Of a stretch of DNA of 41,903 nt, positions 6,596-13,621 are shown in pieces (positions within the stretch are counted from its first letter, which is position 1; every line of letters starts with the position of its first letter). The stretch is from an uncultured Oscillospiraceae bacterium (GTDB lineage Bacteria > Bacillota > Clostridia > Oscillospirales > Oscillospiraceae): NCBI GenBank assembly GCA_947624385.1, contig CANQJZ010000020.1:1-41903 (forward strand). The letters run 5' to 3'. A program made the translations under genes and the position numbers. Under the pieces are notes generated by a model that saw only the letters and a list, made by a program, of their open reading frames with translations, ran no database searches and was not told where the DNA came from.

Positions 6596-7870
6596 TCACC
6601 GTGTGAAGATACGCTCGGGTTGGCGCTCGCCGTCGTAGCCCGTGCCGCCGGAGGTGTACACCGACACCACGGTCTCCGGCTCCACAAGACGGTTGAACAC
6701 GTACATGGTCCGCCACATGCCCTCGTAGGCCGGGTCGTCCCGGGGGTACTCGGTCCAGATGGCGTCGGTCACGCCGTCGCCGTCGTCGTCCTCTTCGTGC
6801 TCGATGCCCGGCGCGCCGAAGTCGTCCGGCGCGGTGAGCTGGCCGAACTGGGTGTTGTGTACGTCCCGGCCCCGCACGGTGTAGACGCTGCCGTCGGCGT
6901 AGGTCAGGGTCATCTCGTGCAGCCCGTCGTACCAGTCGTCCAGCACCACGCCCATGGGCGACACCGAGGCTGTGTGGCCGTCCTGGGCCGTGAACAAAAC
7001 GGCGGGCACCAGGTCCTCCACCCGGAAGGAGATATATTCCTCCGTCGTATCCACATCCTGCTCGGTGCGCTCTTCCCCGGTGTACGGGTCGGTGTAGGCG
7101 TGCTCTTTGCCGTTGTAGAGATACTCAGTCATGACCAGCTCCAGCGTGTCGCCCGGTTGCAGTTCCATGGGGCAGTAAAAATACGCGGTCAGGTGCTTTG
7201 ACCTCTCGGTAGAGGCGGCGCTGTCCAGGTATATGTGGCTGTTGATATACGCGTCATCCCCCGCCAGGCGCAGGTAGGGGCTGGCGGCGATCCAGCCCCG
7301 GGATTCGTCGATCTGGAGCATGTTGTACATCTGGCCCTCGTAGCCCTCCATGCGGGGGAACCCGTCGGGGCAGGACATGGTGAAGGTCAGCGCGCCGATG
7401 CCGTTTTCGTCCGCCACCAGGCTCTCGGCGGTGAAGGTGACGCCCTCCATGGTAAAGCTCTTGCGGATGTCCGTGACCTGCGCGCCCACCAGCTCTTCCG
7501 CTTTCTCCTGGTCCACCGGCTCCCGCTGGTAGGCGGGGACGGTGACGATCTCGCCGCCCGGCTTGTCCGGGTCCGCCAGGGCCTGGTAGGCCGACCTGCT
7601 GTCCACGCCGGTGTCGCCGAAAACGGTGTCGAAAAAGCCCGCGTGGGCGCCGATGGCGTAGGCCGTTATGGACAGGGCCAGGACCACCGCCGCCGTGATG
7701 AGCACGGTCAGGCTTATTCTGCGGGTCTTCTTCGCGGGGCTTTGGCCGGGGCGCAGCTCGATGATCTTGCCGCCTTGCTTCTGGGCCGCGGCCAGGGCGG
7801 CGCGGATACGCTCGTCCGCCGCGGGGGACAGCGTTAGCTGGTCATAGGCTGTCTTAAATTCCTTAGCCAT
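6596..7870 (-). CDS. DUF4179-type membrane anti-sigma factor
   Basis: 424-residue membrane protein. The cytoplasmic N-terminus (about 1-50) is followed by one transmembrane helix (VLITAAVVLALSITAYAIG, about 54-72) and a large extracytoplasmic domain of about 350 residues. This is the layout of DUF4179 proteins that partner ECF sigma factors in Firmicutes. The start is the ATG at 7870 behind GGAGGTGCGCT. The reading frame is open further upstream, but only inside the sigma gene. It overlaps the sigma stop (shared ATGGCTAA), implying translational coupling and a sigma/anti-sigma pair. The N-terminus should bind the sigma factor; the signal sensed outside is unknown. Confidence 0.75.
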   Translation of the reverse strand: MAKEFKTAYDQLTLSPAADERIRAALAAAQKQGGKIIELRPGQSPAKKTRRISLTVLITAAVVLALSITAYAIGAHAGFFDTVFGDTGVDSRSAYQALADPDKPGGEIVTVPAYQREPVDQEKAEELVGAQVTDIRKSFTMEGVTFTAESLVADENGIGALTFTMSCPDGFPRMEGYEGQMYNMLQIDESRGWIAASPYLRLAGDDAYINSHIYLDSAASTERSKHLTAYFYCPMELQPGDTLELVMTEYLYNGKEHAYTDPYTGEERTEQDVDTTEEYISFRVEDLVPAVLFTAQDGHTASVSPMGVVLDDWYDGLHEMTLTYADGSVYTVRGRDVHNTQFGQLTAPDDFGAPGIEHEEDDDGDGVTDAIWTEYPRDDPAYEGMWRTMYVFNRLVEPETVVSVYTSGGTGYDGERQPERIFTR

Positions 7871-8321
7871 AGCGCACCTCCTCCAGTTTGCCCCGCAAAT
7901 GCCGCCTTGCCCGGTCCAGACGGCTGGTGACGGCGGTCTGGGAAAGGCCCAAAATTTTCGCCGTCTCCGCCGTGGACCAGCCCTCGTAATAGTATAGATA
8001 CACCGCCGCACGCTCGTTGTCCGACAGCTCCATCACCGACCGGAACACGTCGCTTTCCTCCGGGGTCTCAAACGCGATGTCCTCGGTCAGCGGCTCGGTG
8101 CGCCGACGGTTCGCGGCCCGCAGCATGTCCCGGCATAAATTGGCCGTCACCGCCGCCAGCCACGCCCGCTCCTTGCCGGGGGCGATGGTCCCCCGGTATT
8201 CCAAAAGCCGCAGGAACACCTGCTGCACGGCGTCCTCCGCGTCCGGTACGGACTTCAAAAAGCTCAGGGCCAGACGGTAGACCATGTTCTTGTGCGTGTC
8301 GTACAGCGCCAGCACATCCAA
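7863..8321 (-). CDS. ECF RNA polymerase sigma factor
   Basis: 152-residue sigma-70 family protein with only regions 2 and 4. Region 2 spans about 10-75 (YRLALSFLKSVPDAEDAVQQ, with the DAEDAVQ core helix). Region 4 spans about 97-145, with a helix-turn-helix WSTAETAKILGLSQTAVTSR. It directs RNA polymerase to a small regulon, normally held inactive by the membrane protein encoded next to it. The start is a TTG at 8321 behind GAGGTGAGGAACG; the nearby ATG is out of frame. Length is slightly short for the family but complete. Upstream on its own strand, TTGCCC-16-TATATG is a possible promoter. Confidence 0.85.
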   Translation of the reverse strand: MDVLALYDTHKNMVYRLALSFLKSVPDAEDAVQQVFLRLLEYRGTIAPGKERAWLAAVTANLCRDMLRAANRRRTEPLTEDIAFETPEESDVFRSVMELSDNERAAVYLYYYEGWSTAETAKILGLSQTAVTSRLDRARRHLRGKLEEVRYG

Positions 8322-8427
8322 CGTTCCTCACCTCTTTCGTTCGCGTCCATATAGGAGACGACGCAGCGCGGGCAAATGTCACGGGCGGGGGAAAATTATT
8401 TCGGGACTAGGCAAAATGGGGTCCGTT

Positions 8428-8436
8428 TGGTATAAT
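8428..8436 (+). promoter_or_regulatory. extended -10 promoter of the yhcH-family gene
   Basis: TGGTATAAT (TGn extended -10) 34 bp before the start codon. No good -35 hexamer is visible at the normal spacing. Confidence 0.5.
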
Positions 8437-8469
8437 TATAGCATTAATTGAACATAAGGAGGGCATACC

Positions 8470-8931
8470 ATGATCCTTTCCAAGCTCAACGGCAAGGACG
8501 ACCTTGCCGTCTACCCCGCGGCCATACGCCGTGCGCTGGACTGGTTGAAAACCACCGACGTGCTGGCGCTGCAGGCCGGGACGGTACACGTCGAGGGCGA
8601 CGACATCTATGTGCTGGTCCAGGACCTGACCACCAAGGCCGACGCCAAGGCCGAGGTCCATACGAAGTACATCGACCTGATGTACTGGCCCCAGGCCGGC
8701 GAGCGCATCGGCGTGGCGCCCTACACCGGCCGGGAGGCCGTGGTGGAGGATAACCCGGAGAAGGACAAAACGCTGTTCGACCAGGTGGAGGAAGAGCGCT
8801 TTTTCGTCACCGCGCCGGGGGATTTTCTGGTGCTGTTCCCCTGGGATGTACACCGGCCCGGTCTGCGCATCGGCGACGAGCCGGTCAGTTTCCGCAAGTG
8901 CGTGGTGAAGATCGCCATGAAGCTGCTGTGA
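8470..8931 (+). CDS. YhcH/YjgK/YiaL family protein (DUF386)
   Basis: 153-residue cytoplasmic beta-sandwich (cupin-like) protein. Members accompany sialic acid and other sugar pathways and are thought to act on sugar anomers. Family landmarks are the central HTKYIDLMYWPQAGERIG block, FFVTAPGDFLVLFPWDVHRP (the conserved P.D.H.P metal-binding end) and the final KCVVKIAMK. The start ATG at 8470 lies 7 bp after AAGGAGGGC. It is a single-gene unit with its own promoter and terminator, away from any sialate genes here, so the substrate cannot be read from context. Confidence 0.88.
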   Translation: MILSKLNGKDDLAVYPAAIRRALDWLKTTDVLALQAGTVHVEGDDIYVLVQDLTTKADAKAEVHTKYIDLMYWPQAGERIGVAPYTGREAVVEDNPEKDKTLFDQVEEERFFVTAPGDFLVLFPWDVHRPGLRIGDEPVSFRKCVVKIAMKLL

Positions 8932-8967
8932 GCGCGGCGTGCAGCGTGGGGGCATGAGAAAAGAGAA

Positions 8968-8996
8968 TGGGCGTTCCAACAGGGAACGCCCATTTT
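8968..8996 (+). terminator. Rho-independent terminator
   Basis: TGGGCGTTCC / GGAACGCCCA stem with a short loop and TTTT tail, between the yhcH-family gene and the convergent HxlR gene. It could serve both strands. Confidence 0.8.
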
Positions 8997-9013
8997 ACTG
9001 CCAAAAAATGGCG

Positions 9014-9364
9014 TTATTCGATGCTGTCAGCATCCAGGTTGTGCAGGTTCTCATCGCCCCAGGCTTTCATGTAATTGAGAACAGAGACAAAACTTTTTCC
9101 CAATTCCGTAAGTGTGTACTCCACCTTTGGCGGGACTTCCCTGTGATCGTACCGCAAAATGAAGCCGTCAGCTTCCAACTCGCGGAGCTGCTTTGTCAAC
9201 GAGGACTCTGTGATCTCCCCAATATGCCGCCGCAACTGCCCAAAGCGGTGAACATCCCCGATCGCTATATAGTACAGAATCTCTATCTTCCATTTTCCGC
9301 CTAAAACCCGTTGAAGGGCAGACATCGTTTTACAGCGTTGTATAGCGCCATCGCTCTTTTTCAT
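9014..9364 (-). CDS. HxlR-family transcriptional regulator
   Basis: 116-residue winged-helix protein of the HxlR (MarR-like) family: ALQRVLGGKWKIEILYYI, then the recognition region IGEITESSLTKQLRELEADG and wing residues EVPPKVEYTLTELGKS. An N-terminal Cys (position 11) is the usual redox- or aldehyde-sensing position of the family. It is divergent from the radical SAM gene at 9488. A perfect inverted repeat (9413-9438) between the two start sites overlaps or abuts the -35 boxes of both promoters, so autoregulation and control of the neighbour are likely. Confidence 0.9.
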   Translation of the reverse strand: MKKSDGAIQRCKTMSALQRVLGGKWKIEILYYIAIGDVHRFGQLRRHIGEITESSLTKQLRELEADGFILRYDHREVPPKVEYTLTELGKSFVSVLNYMKAWGDENLHNLDADSIE

Positions 9365-9384
9365 ACCACAGCCTCCTTTATCCC

Positions 9385-9413
9385 ATTATATATTACTTGT
9401 GCCACAAAATCAA
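9385..9413 (-). promoter_or_regulatory. promoter of the HxlR regulator gene
   Basis: On the minus strand, TTGATT (9413-9408), 17-bp spacer, TATAAT (9390-9385). The -35 box touches the inverted repeat at 9413. Confidence 0.7.
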
Positions 9414-9438
9414 AGTACTGCAAAAAAGTTCAGTACTT
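9413..9438. promoter_or_regulatory. probable HxlR operator (inverted repeat)
   Basis: AAGTACTG-(10)-CAGTACTT is a perfect 8-bp inverted repeat with centres 18 bp apart, in the divergent promoter region. GTACTG/CAGTAC half-sites at near two-turn spacing fit a dimeric winged-helix regulator. Confidence 0.7.
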
Positions 9439-9464
9439 GTAAATTTATTGTACGTTAATATAAT
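9437..9464 (+). promoter_or_regulatory. promoter of the radical SAM gene
   Basis: TTGTAA (9437-9442), 16-bp spacer, TATAAT (9459-9464). The -35 box overlaps the right half of the inverted repeat. Confidence 0.6.
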
Positions 9465-9487
9465 TGGTGTTGAAAGGAGCGCGAGAG

Positions 9488-10366
9488 ATGCACTTTACGG
9501 GGAGAACTTGGCGTCCGCCGTATGAAGCCAATACACCCATCATTCAGGCTACGTCCGGCTGTGCCTACAAAAACTGCCGGTTTTGCAGTTTATATAAAGA
9601 CGAGCCGTTTCGTATGTCGCCTATCAGCGAGTTTGAGGCTGATTTGGCCGAGATAAAGCAATACCAGCCTTATGCCAGAAGATTATTCTGGACTGGGGCC
9701 AGCCCTTTTGTTATGAGCTACGATAATCTGAAGCTGCGGGCGCTGACTGTCCGGGACTATCTCATCAAATGCCAGAGCATAGCGATGTTCGCAAGTGTCC
9801 GGGACATTATGAGCAAAGACGTGTGGCAACTGAGAAAACTCCGCGCCATGGGGATCAACGGCCTCAGTATCGGTGTAGAGAGCGGGTCGGACGAAACATT
9901 GAAGCTCGCCAACAAAGGCTATACCGCCGCTGACATCTTGACCCAATGCAAAAAGCTGGATGAAGCGGGCATAGAATACTACCTGGTCTATATGACCGGC
10001 CTTGCCGGAAAAGGGAACGGATATAGAAACGCGGTCGAGAGCGCAGAACTGTTCAGCCAGCTAAACCCTTATTTTATTTCTGTGGACTCTCTGACGCTTT
10101 TCCCCGATACTGAATTATACGCTATGGTCCAGCGCGGAGAATTTACACCTGCCGGGGAAAAGGAACGTATTGAGGAACTGTGTACTTTTATCAGCCACCT
10201 TCACATCCGAACACATCTACTGGCAAATTCTGTGTCAAACTATCATCCCATTGCAGCCCACCTTCCATACGAAAAGGAGAAGGCCTTGGGAGAGTTACAG
10301 TATGTTCTTGAAACAAAAGACGAGAGTGAAATGCAGGCGTTCCGTGCAGGGCTGAGATCCTTATGA
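9488..10366 (+). CDS. radical SAM protein
   Basis: 292-residue radical SAM enzyme. The cluster motif is SGCAYKNCRFCSLYK with Cys 25, 30 and 33, a CX4CX2C variant known from one group of Elp3/MiaB-like radical SAM proteins rather than the classical CX3CX2C. Later landmarks are INGLSIGVESGSDETL (the SAM-binding GxExG-like block) and DSLTLFPDTEL. No B12 or SPASM domain is visible. The start is the ATG at 9488 behind GAAAGGAG; an in-frame upstream start at 9464 overlaps the -10 box and is rejected. The reaction is unknown. The divergent HxlR regulator and shared operator suggest induction by a redox or aldehyde-type signal, which is inference. Confidence 0.82.
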   Translation: MHFTGRTWRPPYEANTPIIQATSGCAYKNCRFCSLYKDEPFRMSPISEFEADLAEIKQYQPYARRLFWTGASPFVMSYDNLKLRALTVRDYLIKCQSIAMFASVRDIMSKDVWQLRKLRAMGINGLSIGVESGSDETLKLANKGYTAADILTQCKKLDEAGIEYYLVYMTGLAGKGNGYRNAVESAELFSQLNPYFISVDSLTLFPDTELYAMVQRGEFTPAGEKERIEELCTFISHLHIRTHLLANSVSNYHPIAAHLPYEKEKALGELQYVLETKDESEMQAFRAGLRSL

Positions 10367-10392
10367 ATTGAGCGCGTATGGTCAAAGACGGA

Positions 10393-10427
10393 GCGGCCCC
10401 GCTCGGTGAGCGGGGCCGCGGTGGTTT
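10393..10427. terminator. terminator between convergent genes
   Basis: 12-bp perfect stem GCGGCCCCGCTC / GAGCGGGGCCGC with a 3-nt loop, then GGTGGTTTT on the plus strand. It separates the radical SAM gene from the convergent MarR gene. Confidence 0.75.
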
Positions 10428-10439
10428 TACATGATCCTT

Positions 10440-10877
10440 TTACACGAGGGTGTCCAGCAGCTCGTGGAGCAGGTCGCAGAGCTGGCGGACCTTTTCGGGC
10501 TCCATTTTGACGCAGGCGGCCAGTTTTTCGGGAACGTCCATCGCCTTGTCCCGCAGAGCCTCGCCCTTTTTCGTCAGGGAGACGATCAGGTTGCGCTCGT
10601 CCTCCTTGGAGCGGATGCGGTTCACGAGCCCCTTTTCCTCCAGCTTCTTGAACAGCGGCGTCAACGTCCCGGAGTCCAGGTGCAGATACTCGCCGGCGGC
10701 CTTCACCGTCAGGCTCCTGTGCTCCCACATGACCATCATGGTCACATACTGGGTGTAGGTCAGGTCCAGCGCGTTCAGATAGGGGGTATAGCGCTTCACC
10801 ACCTCACGCGAGCAGGCGTAAAGCGGGAAGCAAAGCTGGTTGTCGAGCTTCAGATGGTCGTATTTTCCGGTAGACAT
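10440..10877 (-). CDS. MarR-family regulator, OhrR-like
   Basis: 145-residue winged-helix regulator. The N-terminal LDNQLCFPLYACSREV carries Cys16 at the position of the peroxide-sensing cysteine of one-Cys OhrR proteins, with a second Cys at 22. The DNA-binding part is TVKAAGEYLHLDSGTLTPLFKKLEEKG with wing KEDERNLIVSLTKKG. OhrR normally represses an organic hydroperoxide reductase (ohr) gene; none is visible in the window, so the target is elsewhere or different. It has its own promoter (10910-10938). Confidence 0.85.
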   Translation of the reverse strand: MSTGKYDHLKLDNQLCFPLYACSREVVKRYTPYLNALDLTYTQYVTMMVMWEHRSLTVKAAGEYLHLDSGTLTPLFKKLEEKGLVNRIRSKEDERNLIVSLTKKGEALRDKAMDVPEKLAACVKMEPEKVRQLCDLLHELLDTLV

Positions 10878-10909
10878 GGAGCCATCACCCCTTCGGCTGT
10901 AATACCTGT

Positions 10910-10938
10910 ACTATAGCATGTTCCGACGGTTTTTGCAA
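10910..10938 (-). promoter_or_regulatory. promoter of the OhrR-like gene
   Basis: Minus-strand TTGCAA (10938-10933), 17-bp spacer, TATAGT (10915-10910). From 10939 to 11146 I see no gene, repeat or structured element. Confidence 0.7.
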
Positions 10939-11146
10939 ATGCCAGACGCCCGTTCCGCCACAATTTGACCCGGTGGGCTTTGTGCAAAATGCCGAAGCCT
11001 CTGTCCCGCGCAAAAACTGGCTTTTTACACTGTTTTCGGGCTTTATCCATTAGCTTTTCTACTATCCCATTTTGGACAATTCCGCCAAAATTCAGCAATT
11101 AAATTGTACGGTTTAGTCTATCTGTTACACACCCGACCGCCGGCTG

Positions 11147-11175
11147 TTGCTTTTGCCGGACAGGTATGGTATGCT
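11147..11175 (+). promoter_or_regulatory. promoter of the folT-ruvX operon
   Basis: TTGCTT (11147-11152), 17-bp spacer, TATGCT (11170-11175). The predicted start, near 11182, falls on the first bases of the THF riboswitch. Confidence 0.65.
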
Positions 11176-11182
11176 CATGCCG

Positions 11183-11331
11183 ACAGAGTAGGGACGGCCG
11201 CGTGACGCCGGGGTTTATCCGGCGGCCAGTGCCGGGGGAACGGGAAGTTGTCCCCCGGACGAAACGGCGGCGCCAAAATCTTGCCTTGGCGCCTATGCCT
11301 GCGGTGGCCGTGCCCGCATTCCGCTGGAGGG
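11183..11331 (+). promoter_or_regulatory. THF (tetrahydrofolate) riboswitch, class I
   Basis: Consensus pieces of the folT-type THF aptamer occur in the right order: AGAGTAGGG at the 5' side, GCGT, GGGAAGTTGT followed by the CCGGACGAA block, then GCGGTGGCC and GCATTCCGCT at the 3' side. GC-rich stems lie between them, one of them extended (GGCGCC / GGCGCC with an AU-rich loop). The 3' end CCGCT is immediately followed by the ribosome site GGAGGG (11326-11331), so ligand-stabilised closure should hide the ribosome site of folT. The downstream folate transporter agrees with this identity. Confidence 0.85.
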
Positions 11332-11339
11332 AATTTGAT

Positions 11340-11861
11340 ATGAACGCCAAACGTCTTGTGACCGATGGGCTGTGCGCGGCCCTGTACGTGGTCCTGTCCA
11401 CCTTCCTGAGCCTGAGCCTGGGACCCATCAAGCTGTCCGTGGACGGCCTGCCCGTGCTGCTGGCGGCGCTGTTGTTCGGCCCGGCGGACGGGGTAGTGGT
11501 GGGGCTTCTGAGCGGCTTTCTGGGCCAGCTTCTGGGGCCCTATGGCATCTCCGCCACCACGCCGCTGTGGATGCTCCCCGTGGGGGTGCTGGGCCTCATC
11601 GTGGGCCTTTACGCCAGGCGGCACGGCCCGGACATTTCCAGAGACCGGCTGGCCGTGCTGGTGTTGCTCGCGCTGGTGGCGGACACCACGGTGACGACCG
11701 CCGTCATGTACGTAGACTGCCTGGTCTATAAGTACTCCTTCATCACCTACTCCCCCTACATCGTCTGGCGGTACGTGGCGGACGCCATCAAGGCCGTGAT
11801 ATACACGCTGGTGCTGCCGCCGCTGACGGGGGCAATACGAAAGGGAACGGGTAACACATGA
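11340..11861 (+). CDS. folT: ECF transporter S component, folate-specific
   Basis: 173-residue membrane protein with about five to six helices, the substrate-binding S component of an energy-coupling factor transporter. It begins NAKRLVTDGLCAALYVVLST and has the FolT-like segment GPIKLSVDGLPVLLAALLFG and the glycine-rich GLLSGFLGQLLGPYGIS. It binds folate and shares the EcfAA'T module, which is not in this window. The start is the ATG at 11340, 8 bp after GGAGGG; longer in-frame starts lie inside the riboswitch and are rejected. It is controlled by the THF riboswitch. Its stop overlaps the ruvX start (ATGA), so the two are translationally coupled. Confidence 0.9.
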   Translation: MNAKRLVTDGLCAALYVVLSTFLSLSLGPIKLSVDGLPVLLAALLFGPADGVVVGLLSGFLGQLLGPYGISATTPLWMLPVGVLGLIVGLYARRHGPDISRDRLAVLVLLALVADTTVTTAVMYVDCLVYKYSFITYSPYIVWRYVADAIKAVIYTLVLPPLTGAIRKGTGNT

Positions 11862-12265
11862 GAGTGATGGCCATTGATTACGGCGACGCCCGGACCGGCG
11901 TCGCCGTGTCCGACCTGACCGGGACGATCGCGGGGGAGAGCTTCGTCATCGCCCAGTGGGACGCCGAGGCGCTGGCGGACCAGCTTGTCCGGGCCGCCAA
12001 AGAGCGGGACGTGGGCACGCTGGTGCTGGGTCTGCCGAGGAACATGGACGGGACGGAAGGGCCAAGGGCGGCAAAGGCAAGGGCCCTGAAAGCCCTGCTG
12101 GAAGCGCGGGGCATGGGCGTGGTCCTGTGGGACGAGCGGCGGACGACTGTGGACGCGCACCGCATTTTGCGGGAAAACGGCAAGCGGGAGAAAAAGCACA
12201 GGGCCACCGTGGACGCCGTGGCCGCGGCGCTGATACTGGAAGGGTATCTGGGCAGCATAAGTTGA
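11858..12265 (+). CDS. ruvX: RuvX/YqgF putative Holliday-junction resolvase
   Basis: 135-residue RNase H-fold nuclease. Family motifs are MAIDYGDARTGVAVSD (first catalytic Asp), TLVLGLPRNMDGTEGP, LWDERRTTVDAHRIL (catalytic Glu) and HRATVDAVAAALILEGYL (final Asp). YqgF proteins are linked to 16S pre-rRNA 5'-end processing and to resolution of branched DNA. The gene overlaps folT by 4 bp, so its message starts at the THF riboswitch promoter, an unusual coupling. Confidence 0.93.
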   Translation: MRVMAIDYGDARTGVAVSDLTGTIAGESFVIAQWDAEALADQLVRAAKERDVGTLVLGLPRNMDGTEGPRAAKARALKALLEARGMGVVLWDERRTTVDAHRILRENGKREKKHRATVDAVAAALILEGYLGSIS

Positions 12266-12290
12266 CGGAAAAGCGATTTTGTGTTACAAT
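12262..12290 (+). promoter_or_regulatory. promoter of the CNNM gene pair
   Basis: TTGACG (12262-12267), 17-bp spacer, TACAAT (12285-12290). The -35 box overlaps the ruvX stop codon. Confidence 0.7.
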
Positions 12291-12334
12291 TGCAATTCGA
12301 TTTCACGTGAGAAAGCAAGAGGTGGTTCTTCCAA

Positions 12335-13621
12335 ATGGATGATGGCAGTTGGCTGTCTATCCTGTTTTTAGTCCTTCTCGTGGGCATGGCTGTTTACTTC
12401 GCGCTGGCGGAGACGGCCTTTGCCTCTGTGTCCAGAAACCGGGTCAAGGTCCGCCAGGAAAAGGGCGACCATAGGGCGAAAAAGGCCATGTGGGTGCTGG
12501 ACAATTTCGATAGGGCCATCACGACCATTTTGATCGGCACCAATATCGCCCACCTGGCCGCGGCGGCGGTGGTCACGGTGTTCGTGACCCACCACTGGGG
12601 CATGGGCGCGGTGGTATGGGGCACGGTGGTCACCACGCTGGTCCTGTTCTTTCTGGGAGAGATGCTCCCCAAAAGCATAGCCAAAAAATACAGCGAGCGG
12701 TTCAGCCTTGGTACCGCCGGTTCGCTGTGCTTTTTTATGCGCTTTTTCGCCCCCGTCTCGGCGGTGCTCACCGCCATCGGTCAGGCCGCGGCCAAGCTCA
12801 GTAAAGGCGAGGGCGAGGTGTCCGTGACGGAGGACGAGCTGTACGACCTCATCGAGGACATGACCGACGCGGGCAGCCTGGACGAGGAACAGGGCGACCT
12901 GGTCCAGTCCGCGCTGGAATTCGCCGGCATTACTGTAGAGCACGTGCTCACCGCCCGGGTGGATATGGCGGCGGTGGACGTTGCCTGGCCGGCGGAGAAG
13001 ATCGTCGCCTTCATCCGCTCCCAGCGGCACACCCGCCTGCCCGTCTATGAGGGCGACACGGACCATATCATCGGCATATTGCAGATACGCAAGTACATCA
13101 AGGCGTGGCTGGCCCAGGGGGACGATGTGGACCTGCGGGGGCTGCTGGACGAGGCATATTTCGTGCCCGCCACGGCCAACGTGGACGACCTGCTGCCCGA
13201 GCTGAGCCGCAACCGGCTCAATATGGCCGTGGTCACCGATGCCTGGGGCGGGACATTGGGCGTGGTGACCGTGGAGGACATACTGGAAGAACTGGTGGGC
13301 GAGATCTGGGACGAGGAAGACGAGGTGGAAGAGTACTTCCGGCCCGTGGGCGGCGGGCGGTACGAGGCCGACGGCCGGCTGGACGTGGGGGAGCTTTTCG
13401 AGCGGCTGGACTGGAAGGACCCGGAAGACGACGAGGCGCTCATTCACAAGCCCCTGGCCGAGTGGACGCTGGAGCACTTCGACCTGATGCCCGCCCAGCG
13501 GGATACGTTCACATACCATGAGCTGGAGTTCACCGTCTCCGACGTGTACCGCCACCGGATACGCAAGGTGACGGTCCGGCGGCTGCCCGAGCCGGCGCAG
13601 GAAGGGGGCGAGGGGAAATGA
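12335..13621 (+). CDS. CNNM/CBS-domain membrane protein (hemolysin C/CorC family), copy 1
   Basis: 428-residue integral membrane protein. An N-terminal CNNM (DUF21) domain with about four helices (residues 5-150; FALAETAFASVSRNRVK and FFLGEMLPKSIAKKY are typical) is followed by a CBS pair (about 205-325; RVDMAAVDV, RLPVYEGDTDHIIGIL, MAVVTDAWGGTLGVVTVEDI) and a C-terminal CorC_HlyC domain (about 340-420). Family members are implicated in Mg2+ or Co2+ efflux; 'hemolysin' is a historical name. In the second CBS motif the usual DEYGG is DAWGG. It overlaps the next gene by 4 bp (ATGA). Confidence 0.9.
   Translation: MDDGSWLSILFLVLLVGMAVYFALAETAFASVSRNRVKVRQEKGDHRAKKAMWVLDNFDRAITTILIGTNIAHLAAAAVVTVFVTHHWGMGAVVWGTVVTTLVLFFLGEMLPKSIAKKYSERFSLGTAGSLCFFMRFFAPVSAVLTAIGQAAAKLSKGEGEVSVTEDELYDLIEDMTDAGSLDEEQGDLVQSALEFAGITVEHVLTARVDMAAVDVAWPAEKIVAFIRSQRHTRLPVYEGDTDHIIGILQIRKYIKAWLAQGDDVDLRGLLDEAYFVPATANVDDLLPELSRNRLNMAVVTDAWGGTLGVVTVEDILEELVGEIWDEEDEVEEYFRPVGGGRYEADGRLDVGELFERLDWKDPEDDEALIHKPLAEWTLEHFDLMPAQRDTFTYHELEFTVSDVYRHRIRKVTVRRLPEPAQEGGEGK

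Noticed and set aside
10939-11146. Short open frames between the OhrR-like gene and folT
   Set aside because: No ribosome site, no similarity to known proteins and no consistent codon pattern. The only supported features there are the flanking promoters.
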